Of a stretch of 64,000 bases of DNA, positions 33,184 through 41,926 are shown one piece after another. Position numbers and translations under genes: made by a program. The stretch's first letter is position 1. Every line of letters begins with the position of its first letter. Under the pieces are notes generated by a model, which was not told the DNA's origin, did not search any database, and was given only the letters and a program-made list of their open reading frames with translations. Origin of the DNA: JBBCJT01 sp037190665 (GTDB lineage: Bacteria > Pseudomonadota > Alphaproteobacteria > Acetobacterales > Acetobacteraceae); contig JBBCJT010000015.1 of NCBI GenBank assembly GCA_037190665.1, positions 1 to 64,000 of the forward strand, in the 5' to 3' direction.

Positions 33184-34983
33184 ATGACCGATGCCCTGCC
33201 CCGCGAGGCCGCCACGCACGACCCGATCGAGCTGGAGATCCTCCGCCACGAGATCCTGTCGATCCCTAACCAGATCGAACGCAACATCGAGCGCACCGCC
33301 TTCAGCCCGCTGGTGCAGGAGTACAAGGACTATGCCGTCGGGCTTGTGGACCCGGACGGCGCGTTGATCGCGCAGTCGCGCGGCAGCCTGCCGATCTTTG
33401 TCGCCAACGCGCTCGGCACCGGTGTGCGCGAGGCGCTCGACACGCACGGCGCCGACGCGCTGCGCCATGGCGATGCGGTGCTGACCAACTCCGCCGCGAC
33501 GCTCGGCCAGCATCTCAACAACGTCGTGCTCTGCACGCCGGTGCGCGAGGGCGGCGATGCGAACGGGGCGCTGCTCGGCTTCTTCGCCGTGCTCGTGCAC
33601 TGGATCGACGTGGGCGGATCGGCGCCGGGCTCCAGCACCGGCACCAGCACGACCGATGTCTGGCAGGAAGGGCTGCAACTGCCGAGCATGCGGCTGCTCG
33701 ATGCCGGGCGGCGGCTGGAGGACGTGTTCCGCCTGTGCGCGGCTAATTCGCGGTTCCCCCGTCTGCTGCTCGGCGATCTGGAAGCGCAGCTCGCCGGCTG
33801 TCTGCTGGGTCGCGACATGGTGCTGGAGGTCGCGCGGCGTCGTGGCGCGCCCATGCTGCGCGCGACGATGGCCGCCATGCGCCGGCAGGCGGCGGCAGCG
33901 GCGGAAGCGATGATCGCCTCCATCCCGCCCGGCGAGTATCGCGCCGAGAGCTTCCTGGATGGCGAAGGCGGCGTGCGCGTGCCGGTGGGCGTCGCCGTGC
34001 GCGCGGCGGACGGGCGGCTGACCGTTGATCTCTCCGGCCTTGGTCCGCAGATGCCGGGCCCGTCGAATGCCGGCCGCAACGGCGGCGCGGTGGCGGCGGC
34101 GCGGATCGCGGCGAAATATGTGCTGACGCCGGATGAGCCCGTGAACCAGGGCGATTTCGACCTGCTGCGTATCGAGGCGCCGGACGGCACCTTCCTCACC
34201 GCGCGCCCGGACGCGCCCATCGGCGGGTCCGGCAACACGATCCCGACGGTGGTGGACACCATCCTGCGCGCGCTGGGCGACGCGCTGCCCGATCGTGCGG
34301 CGGCCGCGCATCACGGCACCTATGGCGTGCACACCCTGTTCGGACGCCTGCCCGGCGGGGAGCTGTTCGCCAATCTGGATACGGCGACCGGCGGCTGGGG
34401 TGCGACGGCTGAAGAGGACGGTGCCTTCCCGCTGCGCTCCAACGCGCATGGCGACGTGCCCGACATCCCCGTGGAGATGCAGGAGGCGCTTTATCCGTTC
34501 CTGCTGATCGGCAAGGCGCTGCGTCCCGACAGCGGCGGTCCGGGGCGGCGCCGGGGCGGGCTCGGCGTGGAGAAGACCTATCGCATCCTCGCACCCTGCA
34601 AGGTCAGCCTGAAGTTCGAGCGCGGGCAGTGTCCGCCCTGGGGGCTGCGAGGCGGTGGGGCGGGCGCGACCTGCTACGTCGAGCTTCACCGCGCGTCCGG
34701 CGATATCCAGCGCGTCTGGAAGGGGACCTATCCGCTGGAGCCGGGCGACATGATGCGCATCGTCGCCGGCGGCGGTGGCGGCTACGGCCCCGCGTGGGAT
34801 CGCGAGCCCGCGCGCGTGCTTGCCGACATCGCCGCGGGCTACGTCACGCCCGGCCATGCGGCCGATGCCTACGGGGTCGTTCTCGACCCGGATGGCGGCC
34901 TCGACGTCGCCGCCACCGAAGCGCGGCGCGCCGGCCTGCGGTCCGCAGCGGATCACAAAACAAGGGAAGGAGACGAAGCATGA
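33184..34983 (+). CDS. hyuB: Hydantoinase/oxoprolinase-type subunit B (ketone carboxylase-like)
   Basis: 599-aa HyuB-family subunit, normal length. Landmarks are DPIELEILRHEILSIPNQIERNIERTAFSP at the N-terminus, VANALGTGVREAL, NSAATLGQHLNNVVLCTPV, VDLSGLGPQMPGPSNAG, and near the C-terminus FERGQCPPWGLRGGGAGATC and MMRIVAGGGGGYGPAWDR. TGAGGA lies 7 bases upstream of the ATG. It partners HyuA 10 bp upstream and overlaps the Bug receptor gene by ATGA. In the related ketone carboxylases this subunit binds the organic substrate. Confidence 0.92.
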   Translation: MTDALPREAATHDPIELEILRHEILSIPNQIERNIERTAFSPLVQEYKDYAVGLVDPDGALIAQSRGSLPIFVANALGTGVREALDTHGADALRHGDAVLTNSAATLGQHLNNVVLCTPVREGGDANGALLGFFAVLVHWIDVGGSAPGSSTGTSTTDVWQEGLQLPSMRLLDAGRRLEDVFRLCAANSRFPRLLLGDLEAQLAGCLLGRDMVLEVARRRGAPMLRATMAAMRRQAAAAAEAMIASIPPGEYRAESFLDGEGGVRVPVGVAVRAADGRLTVDLSGLGPQMPGPSNAGRNGGAVAAARIAAKYVLTPDEPVNQGDFDLLRIEAPDGTFLTARPDAPIGGSGNTIPTVVDTILRALGDALPDRAAAAHHGTYGVHTLFGRLPGGELFANLDTATGGWGATAEEDGAFPLRSNAHGDVPDIPVEMQEALYPFLLIGKALRPDSGGPGRRRGGLGVEKTYRILAPCKVSLKFERGQCPPWGLRGGGAGATCYVELHRASGDIQRVWKGTYPLEPGDMMRIVAGGGGGYGPAWDREPARVLADIAAGYVTPGHAADAYGVVLDPDGGLDVAATEARRAGLRSAADHKTREGDEA

Positions 34984-35975
34984 CCGATTACCGGACCACC
35001 CGCCGCGTCCTGATGGGCGCGGCCGCGGGCTTCATGGGCAGTGGCCTGATGCGCCCCGCCGGCGCTGCGGAGGCAGCCTGGCCGGACCGGCCTGTCCGCA
35101 TCCTCGTCGGCTTCGGGGCGGGCGGCGTCACCGACGTGTCCATCCGGCTGATGGCGGAGGCGATGCGCCCCATGCTGCCGCAGCCCATCGTCATCGAGAA
35201 CCGCGCGGGTGCGAGCGGCATGCTGGCCGCCGGCCTCGTGGCGCGGGCCGAGCCGGACGGACATATGCTGATCGCCATTCCCGGCACGATCACCATCGTC
35301 CCGGCCGCGATGCGCAACCTGCAGATCGACGTGCTGAAGGACCTCGAGCCGATCACGCTCTACGCGACCTCGCCCAACGTGATGGTGGTGCATCCCTCGC
35401 TCCCGGCGCGCACGGTCGAGGAATTCGTCGCCTATGCCCGGTCGCGCCCGCCCGAGGACATCGCCTATGCCTCCTCCGGCATCGGCACGACGGTGCACTT
35501 CATGGCCGGCATGCTGGAGCGCGCGACGGGTATCCGCATGCGGCACGTGCCCTATCGCAGCTCCAACGATTCCATCCAGGCGGTGATCTCCGGCGAGCCC
35601 AAGGTGGTGTTCTCCTCCATCAACTCCGCCCTGCCGCATGTCGGCTCCGGCGCGGTGCGCGCGCTCGGCGTCGCCAGCGAACGGCGAACCGAATTCCTGC
35701 CCGATGTGCCGACCTTCGACGAACAGGGCGTGAAGGGTGTGCTGTCGGAGACGTGGTTCGGCATGGCCGGCCCGGCCGGAATGAAGCGGCCGCTGGTCGA
35801 CCGGATCGCCGGCGTGTTCAACGACGCACTGAAGGATCCCACCATGCGCCAGCGCCTTCTGTCGCTGGGCGCTGAACCGGTCGGGATGGGGCCGGACGAG
35901 TTCCGCGCGCTGATGGTGCGCGAGGTGAACGAGTTCAAGCAGCTCGCCACCGCGATGGGACTTGAGCCCGCATGA
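34980..35975 (+). CDS. Bug/TctC-family tripartite tricarboxylate receptor
   Basis: 331-aa periplasmic receptor of the Bug family. The leader is TRRVLMGAAAGFMGSGLMRPAGAAEA (Tat-like, two arginines), followed by the family signature WPDRPVRILVGFGAGGVTDVSIRLMAEAM, then IVIENRAGASGMLAAGLVARAEPDGHML, MRHVPYRSSNDSIQAVISGEPKVVF and LPDVPTFDEQG. GGAAGGAG precedes the ATG. It overlaps hyuB upstream and the fumarylacetoacetase gene downstream (ATGA each side). No TctA/TctB membrane partners are in the window. Confidence 0.93.
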   Translation: MTDYRTTRRVLMGAAAGFMGSGLMRPAGAAEAAWPDRPVRILVGFGAGGVTDVSIRLMAEAMRPMLPQPIVIENRAGASGMLAAGLVARAEPDGHMLIAIPGTITIVPAAMRNLQIDVLKDLEPITLYATSPNVMVVHPSLPARTVEEFVAYARSRPPEDIAYASSGIGTTVHFMAGMLERATGIRMRHVPYRSSNDSIQAVISGEPKVVFSSINSALPHVGSGAVRALGVASERRTEFLPDVPTFDEQGVKGVLSETWFGMAGPAGMKRPLVDRIAGVFNDALKDPTMRQRLLSLGAEPVGMGPDEFRALMVREVNEFKQLATAMGLEPA

Positions 35976-37276
35976 GCGTTCTCGACGCCACGCACGATCC
36001 TGCCCTGCGGTGCTGGGTCGCCTCGGCGCATGCCGGGGCGACGGACTTCCCCGTCCAGAACCTGCCGTTCGGCGTGTTCCGCCGGGCGGACAGCGCGGAG
36101 GCATTCCGCGGCGGTGTCGCGATCGGCGACCGGATCATCGATCTCGGCACATGGCTTGCGGCCGGACTGTTCGATGGGTTGGCGGCGGAGGCGGCGCGGG
36201 TCGCCGCCGCCGGTCCCGATCTCAACCGCTTCGCGGCACTTGGCCGGCCACACTGGCAGGCGCTGCGGGTCGCGCTCTCCGCCTTGCTCACCGCGTCGCA
36301 TCCGCCTGCGGGCGCGGAAGCGGGGTTGCTGCCGATGGCGGCGGCGGAGATGGGGCTGCCGGTCTCGCCGGGCAATTATACTGATTTCTTCTGCTCGCTC
36401 GAACATGCGAGCAACGCCGGCCGCGTGATGCGGCCGGGCCAGCCGCCGGTGGGCGAGAACTTCCGCTGGATGCCCATCGCCTATCACGGCCGCGCGTCCA
36501 GCATGCGGGTGAGCGGCACGCCGTGCCGGCGCCCCATGGGGCAGCGGCGCGACGGCGACGGGGCGCCGGTCTTCGCCCCAACGGCGCGGCTCGACTACGA
36601 GGCGGAACTGGCCTGCATCGTCGGTCCCGGCAATCCGCTCGGCCAGCGCGTGCCGCTGGAGGAGGCGGAGGCGCATATGCTCGGGATCTGCCTGCTCAAC
36701 GACTGGTCGTCGCGCGACATCCAGCGCTTCGAGTACCAGCCGCTCGGCCCGTTCCTGGGCAAGAGTTTCCTGAGCAGCCTTTCGCCCTGGGTGGTGACGC
36801 TGGAGGCGCTTGCGCCCTTCCGCGCGCCGCCGCGTCCGCGCAGCGGTGCCGAGGAGCCGGCGCCCCTGCCGCATCTGGCGCATCCGACGGACACGCTCGC
36901 CGGGTTCGACATTGCGGTCAGTGCGCAGTTGCGTCCGCAGGGGGTTGTTGAGGCAACCCGGATCGGCAGCGCCAATGCGCGCTGGCTGTACTGGACTCCG
37001 TCGCAGATGCTGGCGCATCACACCAGCAACGGCTGCGATCTGCATCCGGGCGATGTCATCGGCACCGGCACGATCTCCGGCTTCGGCCCGGAGGAACGGG
37101 GCTGCCTGCTGGAGGCGACGGAAAACGGTCAGAAGCCGATCCGCCTTTCGGATGGGCTATCCAGACGGTTCCTTGAAGACGGCGACGAGGTCATCCTGAC
37201 GGCGCGCTGTGCCCGCGAGGGCTTCGCGCCGATCGGCTTCGGATCCTGCAGAGGTGTGGTGCTGCCTGCGGGCTGA
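35972..37276 (+). CDS. fahA: Fumarylacetoacetase-type beta-diketone hydrolase
   Basis: 434-aa enzyme that hydrolyses the carbon-carbon bond of fumarylacetoacetate or related 1,3-diketo acids. Active-site residues are readable by comparison with mouse FAH: Asp138 (NYTDFF), His145 (SLEHASN), Glu210 and Glu212 (DYEAELACIVG), Asp244 (LLNDWSSRDIQ) and Lys264 (FLGKSFLSSLSPW). No homogentisate or tyrosine pathway genes are nearby. The gene is instead coupled to hyuAB and a receptor, suggesting it acts on a diketo acid formed by the HyuAB-type enzyme. The N-terminal SH3-like domain is present. Confidence 0.9.
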   Translation: MSVLDATHDPALRCWVASAHAGATDFPVQNLPFGVFRRADSAEAFRGGVAIGDRIIDLGTWLAAGLFDGLAAEAARVAAAGPDLNRFAALGRPHWQALRVALSALLTASHPPAGAEAGLLPMAAAEMGLPVSPGNYTDFFCSLEHASNAGRVMRPGQPPVGENFRWMPIAYHGRASSMRVSGTPCRRPMGQRRDGDGAPVFAPTARLDYEAELACIVGPGNPLGQRVPLEEAEAHMLGICLLNDWSSRDIQRFEYQPLGPFLGKSFLSSLSPWVVTLEALAPFRAPPRPRSGAEEPAPLPHLAHPTDTLAGFDIAVSAQLRPQGVVEATRIGSANARWLYWTPSQMLAHHTSNGCDLHPGDVIGTGTISGFGPEERGCLLEATENGQKPIRLSDGLSRRFLEDGDEVILTARCAREGFAPIGFGSCRGVVLPAG

Positions 37277-37279
37277 CCA

Positions 37280-37304
37280 CCCCCCGGAGTCTTCGTAAGG
37301 GGGG
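37280..37304. terminator. Possible hairpin after fahA
   Basis: CCCCCC (37280-37285) and GGGGGG (37299-37304) can pair around a 13-base loop just after the fahA stop, in the gap before the convergent LysR gene. There is no T-run. A second small hairpin (CACGAT-TTTG-ATCGTG, 37365-37380) overlaps the end of the LysR gene. Weak evidence for a terminator. Confidence 0.3.
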
Positions 37305-37363
37305 AATTCGATCCGGAGTCGTACGGCGGCTTAACCTCAGCGGCTCCAGCCCGACGCGGGTGC

Positions 37364-38269
37364 TCACGATTTTGATCGTGCACTGAGTCCGCGGGCCAGG
37401 CCGATGAACGCCCTGAGGGCGGCCGAGGGATTACGCCGCCCGGGATAGTAGAGGCAGAGCCCGGGAAGCGGCGGCGTCCAGTCCTCCAACACGCGAACGA
37501 GGCGCCCGGCCGAGATGTCGGCGCGCACGTTCTGTTCGAAGAAGAAGCCAAGCCCGATGCCCTCCAGCGCTGCGGTCCGCGCGAGACTGGCCTCGTCCAG
37601 GGTAATCGGTCCGCTCACATCGATCTGTGCCGTCTGTCCGCGCTTCTCGAACTGCCACCGATAAAGGGCACCATTCGGCAGGCGGACACGGATGCACGGG
37701 TGATTGAGGAGGTCAGGCGGGACACGCGGCCTTCCATGCTTGTCGAAATACGCCGGCGAGCCGACGACGGCATATCGCTGCGGGCGCCCAAGGGAAACCG
37801 CGATCATGTCGCTGGGCACGAGGTCGGCTACGCGCACGCCGAGATCGAAGCCCTCGGCGACGATGTCGACCAGCCGCCCTTCGGTGACGAGGTCCACATG
37901 CACTTGCGGATGGCGGCGAAGGAACTCCAGCACCAGCGGCGAGAGGATCTCTCGCGCTGCGGTGGCGAAGGCGTTGATGCGCAGCGTGCCTGACGGCGTC
38001 GCCTGCTGCGACCGCACCGCTTCCATGGCGCCGTGAATGTCCTGCAAGGCCGGCCCGATCTGTTCGACGAACACGCGTCCGGCATCGGTGAGCGAGACAC
38101 TGCGCGTCGTGCGATTGAACAGACGGACGCCGAGGATCGCCTCAAGCTTTCCGACAGCGTTGCTGAGCGCGGTCGACGACATGCCCAGATCGACCGCCGC
38201 CGCACGGAAAGAGGTCCGGCGCGCGACGGCGATGACCGCCTCGAGATCGTTCAGTCCAGGCCGGTACAT
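37364..38269 (-). CDS. LysR-family transcriptional regulator
   Basis: 301-aa LysR-type regulator. HTH at residues 6-62 (LNDLEAVIAVARRTSFRAAAVDLGMSSTALSNAVGKLEAILG) followed by VRLFNRTTRSVSLTDAG, the CrgA/DmlR-like subgroup. Effector domain includes VHVDLVTEGRLVDIVAEGFDLGVRVADLVPSDM. Start MYRPGLND is taken because the HTH then lies at the N-terminus; a longer frame exists upstream but crosses the repeat array. It is divergent from the SnoaL-like/SDR gene pair, with two identical 15-bp repeats between. Confidence 0.9.
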   Translation of the reverse strand: MYRPGLNDLEAVIAVARRTSFRAAAVDLGMSSTALSNAVGKLEAILGVRLFNRTTRSVSLTDAGRVFVEQIGPALQDIHGAMEAVRSQQATPSGTLRINAFATAAREILSPLVLEFLRRHPQVHVDLVTEGRLVDIVAEGFDLGVRVADLVPSDMIAVSLGRPQRYAVVGSPAYFDKHGRPRVPPDLLNHPCIRVRLPNGALYRWQFEKRGQTAQIDVSGPITLDEASLARTAALEGIGLGFFFEQNVRADISAGRLVRVLEDWTPPLPGLCLYYPGRRNPSAALRAFIGLARGLSARSKS

Positions 38270-38316
38270 TATCCCGATTATCGAAACTCCTTGTCCCATT
38301 TTATCCCGATTATCGG
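38269..38316. promoter_or_regulatory. Twin direct repeats with palindromic core (candidate LysR operator)
   Basis: TTATCCCGATTATCG occurs twice, at 38269-38283 and 38301-38315, with starts 32 bp apart (about three helical turns). Each copy holds a small palindrome; the second is the perfect CCGAT-T-ATCGG (38306-38316). The array abuts the LysR start codon and lies about 65 bases before the divergent SnoaL-like gene. Two same-face sites suit cooperative binding by a LysR tetramer. Confidence 0.6.
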
Positions 38317-38378
38317 AACAAGAGTCCACGGTTACATGGGGGAGAACAGAGATGATCCCGAGCTGAGGGAACAGCACG

Positions 38379-38702
38379 ATGAACTTGCCCTTGCCGATCC
38401 AGACCTATTTCGACGCAGATGAGAGGAACGATGCTGATGCCCTGATCCACGCCTTCGCTCCCGATGCCGTCGTCACGGATGAGGGTCAGTCCTATTCCGG
38501 CCACCAGGCCATCGAGGCGTGGTGGCGCGAAGCGAAGGCGAAGTACCAGCACACCGTCGAACCGCTCGATGTGGTCAGGAAGGGCGATATTGCCCAAGTC
38601 CGCGCCCGGGTGACCGGCCAGTTTCCTGGCAGTCCTGCCACGCTCATCTTCGCGTTCTGGCTCAGGAGCGACCGGATCGCAGGCCTGGAGATAGGCGCGT
38701 GA
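38379..38702 (+). CDS. SnoaL-like / NTF2-fold small protein
   Basis: 107-aa protein with the NTF2-like pattern: IQTYFDADERNDADALIHAFAPDAVVTDEG, then GHQAIEAWWREAKAKYQHTVEPLDV and a C-terminal beta sheet (AQVRARVTGQFPGSPATLIFAFWL). Members bind small ligands or act as isomerases/cyclases; no catalytic residue can be assigned here. GAGGGAA precedes the ATG at about 8 bases. Its stop overlaps the GTG of the SDR gene (GTGA), so the two are coupled and probably both regulated by the divergent LysR protein. Confidence 0.8.
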   Translation: MNLPLPIQTYFDADERNDADALIHAFAPDAVVTDEGQSYSGHQAIEAWWREAKAKYQHTVEPLDVVRKGDIAQVRARVTGQFPGSPATLIFAFWLRSDRIAGLEIGA

Positions 38703-39478
38703 CGGCGTTCCTGACGCTTGAGGCGGAGCGCGCGCTGGTCACCTCCGGCACGCGCGGCGCCGGCGCCGCGACCGTCGCTCTGTTCCGCGAGCTCGGCGCG
38801 CGGGTCCTGACGGCGGCGCGCTCCCGGCTGGACACGATCCCCGAGGACATGTTCGTCACCGTCGACCTGACGACACCGGGGGGCTGCGCGGCGCTCGCCG
38901 CCGCAGTGCGTGAGCGCCTGGGTGGGGTCGATATCGTCGTTCACATGCTCGGCGGCTCGTCCGCCCCGACGGGTGGCTTCGCAGCGCTGAGTGAAGCGGA
39001 CTGGGCGCGGGAACTCGACCTCAACCTGATGCCAGCCGTCAGGCTTGACCGGGAGCTCGTGCCGACGATGGTGGCTCAGGGTCGGGGCGTCATCATCCAT
39101 GTGACGTCCATTCAGCGCGTGCTTCCCCTGCCCGAGGCGACGACAGCCTATGCGGCCGCGAAGGCCGCGCTCTCGACGTACAGCAAGAGCCTCTCGAAAG
39201 AAGTTTCGCCCAAGGGGGTGCGCGTGGTGCGCGTCGCGCCCGGCTGGATCGAGACCGAGGCGTCGGTGAGGCTTGCCGAACGGCTCGCGAAAGAGGCGGG
39301 CGCCGACCTCGAGTACGGCAAGCGGAGGATCATGGCCTCGCTCGGCGGCATCCCGATCGGCCGGCCATCGAAGCCGGAGGAGGTTGCCAGCCTGATCGCC
39401 TTCCTCGCCTCTGATCGCGCTGCATCCATAACCGGCGCCGAGTATGTGATCGACGGCGGCACCGTGCCCACGGTGTGA
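38699..39478 (+). CDS. Short-chain dehydrogenase/reductase
   Basis: 259-aa SDR oxidoreductase with a GTG start inside the preceding stop. The cofactor loop reads VTSGTRGAGAATV (usual TGGxxGIG with two changes). Catalytic residues Asn109 (LDLNLM), Ser137 (HVTSIQR), Tyr151 and Lys155 (TAYAAAKAAL) are present. The strand after the cofactor-binding helix carries HMLGGSS instead of the common NNAG. C-terminal IGRPSKPEEVASLIAFLASDRAASITGAEYVIDGG is standard. It acts with the SnoaL-like protein; substrate unknown. Confidence 0.9.
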   Translation: MTAFLTLEAERALVTSGTRGAGAATVALFRELGARVLTAARSRLDTIPEDMFVTVDLTTPGGCAALAAAVRERLGGVDIVVHMLGGSSAPTGGFAALSEADWARELDLNLMPAVRLDRELVPTMVAQGRGVIIHVTSIQRVLPLPEATTAYAAAKAALSTYSKSLSKEVSPKGVRVVRVAPGWIETEASVRLAERLAKEAGADLEYGKRRIMASLGGIPIGRPSKPEEVASLIAFLASDRAASITGAEYVIDGGTVPTV

Positions 39479-39887
39479 ATCGGAGGCGGCAGCGGCTCTG
39501 GTTGCGCCCGCGCCCGGATGGAAGCAGCAGTTGGAGCGGCGGAAAGCTCGCTCATCGAACGCTGTATGCTATCCCATTCCGGCGATGGGTTGATGGGTTG
39601 CGGCGGAGTTTTGACCCGGCCACCTCGTTAGCCGGGGAGGGCGCAACGATCGCATCATGACGATCCGCTGTAGATCAGCTGCGGGAGTACTCGGCATCAG
39701 TCTGCGCAACGCCCGGGCGCGACCCGACTCGGACGGGAGGGTGTCGGTGCCAAGTCCGATTGGAACAGCAGCCCCTTCTTGCCGGCCCAAGGCGCGAGCA
39801 ACGAGTCCACACGGCGTTAGAGCAGGCTGAGATCCAGATCGATCACGTCAGGTGATGCCGTCTTATAGCTGACGAGCATGCGAGTCA
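39479..39887. other. Intergenic region, no gene recognised
   Basis: About 410 bases between the SDR stop and the end of the convergent DppF-type gene. Short open frames on both strands have no family pattern, ribosome site or consistent codon use. The stretch around 39590-39640 (GGCGGAGTTTTGACCCGG) has the look of the untranslated part of an insertion element, but I cannot identify one. Probably decayed sequence. Confidence 0.45.
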
Positions 39888-40892
39888 TCAGATGCCCTGC
39901 GCGACCCAGCAAGCCGCGCTGTGGCGATCTCCAAGATCGAGCAACGGCGGTTCCTCCGACCCACAGCGCGGCAGGGCAATGGGGCAACGGGAGCGGAAGC
40001 GGCAGCCGGTGGGCAGGCGCGCCGGGTCCGGCGGCTCTCCCATTGCCGGGACACGCGTGCCGCGACGCGCCGGGTCATGCGAGGGAACGGCGGCCAGAAG
40101 GGTACGCGTGTAGGGATGCTGGGGATTGGCGTAGAGCACGTCGCGCCGCGCGAGCTCGACAATGCGGCCATAATACATGACCGCAACACGGTCCGCCATG
40201 TGCTCGACCACCGCGAGATTGTGCGAGATGAACACCATGCCGAGACCGCGTTCGGCCTGCACGTCCTTCAGCAGGTTCAGGATCTGAGCCTGTACCGAGA
40301 CATCGAGCGCGGAAACCGGCTCATCGCAGACCAGCAGCCGCGGCTCGAGCACCAGTGCGCGGGCAATGCCGATGCGCTGGCGCTGCCCGCCTGAAAACTC
40401 GTGCGGGAAGCGTTCCCTATGCTCCGGCCGCAGGCCGACACGGCGCAGCACCTGGGCCACCGCTTCCTCTCGTTCCCTACGGGAACCCACGCGGTGCAGG
40501 TCGAGCCCGAGCCGTACCGAACTGCCGACCGTCCGGCGCGGGTCCAGCGAGGCCACCGGATCCTGAAACACCATCTGTGCGTGACGGCGCAGCGTCTTGA
40601 GTCGGGCAGGAGGCAGTTCGAAGATGCGCTCACCTTCGATCTCCACGATGCCTTCGTCGGCGCGGCGCAGGGCAAGCAGCGTGCGGCCGAGCGTCGACTT
40701 GCCACAACCGGATTCACCGACCAGCCCGAGCGTCTCGCCAGACTCGACGGTCAGGTCGACTCCGTCCACCGCGCGGACCCACGCCTCGGGTCGCCCGAGC
40801 ACGCCGGTGCGCACGGGAAAGCGGACAACAACACCCGCCGCACGCAACAGGGGCACATGGTTCGCAGCAGGCGATGGATGTGCCGCTGCCAT
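39888..40892 (-). CDS. Peptide ABC transporter ATPase, DppF/OppF type
   Basis: 334-aa ATPase. Walker A GESGCGKST (59-67), Q-loop VFQDPVASLDPRRTVG, signature FSGGQRQRIGIARALV, Walker B LLVCDEPVSALD, switch histidine in FISHNLAVVEH, and the C-terminal GCRFRSRCPIALPRC cysteine motif. Start MAAAHPSP overlaps the DppD stop by one base (TGATG). It is the last gene of the receptor-B-C-D-F operon 45324-39888. Partner is the DppD-type protein immediately upstream. Confidence 0.93.
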   Translation of the reverse strand: MAAAHPSPAANHVPLLRAAGVVVRFPVRTGVLGRPEAWVRAVDGVDLTVESGETLGLVGESGCGKSTLGRTLLALRRADEGIVEIEGERIFELPPARLKTLRRHAQMVFQDPVASLDPRRTVGSSVRLGLDLHRVGSRREREEAVAQVLRRVGLRPEHRERFPHEFSGGQRQRIGIARALVLEPRLLVCDEPVSALDVSVQAQILNLLKDVQAERGLGMVFISHNLAVVEHMADRVAVMYYGRIVELARRDVLYANPQHPYTRTLLAAVPSHDPARRGTRVPAMGEPPDPARLPTGCRFRSRCPIALPRCGSEEPPLLDLGDRHSAACWVAQGI

Positions 40893-41926
40893 CACGACCA
40901 CATCGCGGGGGCAGGTTCGGCCGCGGGTGCAGCCGCTTGCAGCCAGCAGCGCGCGGTGTGCTCCGGCGTCGGCAGGAAGGGTGGCGGGGTCTGGGTGTCG
41001 CAACGCGCGACCCCGGCCGTCGCGCGCGCCTCGCACCGTGGCGCGAAGGCGCAGCCGCGCAGGGGGCGCGAGAGGTCCGGGATGCCGCCGGGGATTTCAC
41101 GCAGCCGCTGCTGCACCAGGCCCATGACCGGCGCGGAGCGCATCAGGCCGCGCGTATAGGGATGTGCCGGATCGCCCAGGATCTGCGCGACCGGCGCGGA
41201 TTCGACGATGCGACCCGCATACATCACCGCCACGCGGTCCGCCATCTGCGCGATAACGCCGATATCGTGCGTGACCAGGATCAGCGCCGTGCCCAGTGCG
41301 CGGCAGCGTTCCCGGAGCAGGTCGAGGATCTGCGCCTGCACGGTGACGTCCAGCGCCGTGGTGGGCTCGTCGGCAATCAGCAGGCGGGGGCGCAGGGCGA
41401 GGGCGGTCGCGATCATCACGCGCTGCGCCTGCCCTCCCGATATCTCGTGCGGATAGGCGCGGGCCTTCTCCTCGGGATTCGGGATGCCGACGGCACCGAG
41501 CAACTCCACCGCCTCGCGCCACGCCTGCGCGCGCGTGCGGCCGCCGCGCAGGCGCAGCGGCTCGGCGATCTGCCTGCCGATGCGCATGACCGGATCGAGG
41601 CTGGCCTTGGGCTGCTGGAATATCATGGCGATGTCGCGGCCGCGCAGCGCGTTCAGTGCCCGCGGCCGCATGGCCAGCACATCCTGTCTCTCGAACAGCA
41701 CCTGTCCCGCGACGATGCGGCCCGGCGCATCGACAAGTCGCAGAATGGACAGAGCCAGAACGGTCTTGCCACAGCCCGATTCACCAACGATGCCCAGCAC
41801 CTCACCGCGATTGACGGCGAGATCGACACCGTTCACGGCCCGCACGGCACCCGGGCCGGTGCCGAAATGCGTACGCAGGCCATGGACCTCCAGCAACGGG
41901 ACATCCTTGCCGGATTCCTCATGCAT
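40892..41926 (-). CDS. Peptide ABC transporter ATPase, DppD/OppD type
   Basis: 344-aa ATPase. Walker A GESGCGKTV (48-56), Q-loop FQQPKASLDPVMRIG, signature ISGGQAQRVMIATAL, Walker B LLIADEPTTALD, switch histidine in VTHDIGVIAQ, and the cysteine motif GCAFAPRCEARATAGVARC. I take ATG 41926 (MHEESGKD), which overlaps the DppC stop by 8 bases; an in-frame ATG at 41956 lies deeper in the DppC gene. Fourth gene of the operon. Confidence 0.92.
   Translation of the reverse strand: MHEESGKDVPLLEVHGLRTHFGTGPGAVRAVNGVDLAVNRGEVLGIVGESGCGKTVLALSILRLVDAPGRIVAGQVLFERQDVLAMRPRALNALRGRDIAMIFQQPKASLDPVMRIGRQIAEPLRLRGGRTRAQAWREAVELLGAVGIPNPEEKARAYPHEISGGQAQRVMIATALALRPRLLIADEPTTALDVTVQAQILDLLRERCRALGTALILVTHDIGVIAQMADRVAVMYAGRIVESAPVAQILGDPAHPYTRGLMRSAPVMGLVQQRLREIPGGIPDLSRPLRGCAFAPRCEARATAGVARCDTQTPPPFLPTPEHTARCWLQAAAPAAEPAPAMWS

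Noticed and set aside
31062..33326. 754-codon minus-strand open frame opposite hyuA
   Set aside because: Same artefact: antisense of a high-GC gene whose plus strand has clear HyuA motifs.
39560..39660. Insertion-sequence end in the SDR/DppF gap
   Set aside because: Only a vague resemblance; no terminal inverted repeats, target duplication or transposase frame.
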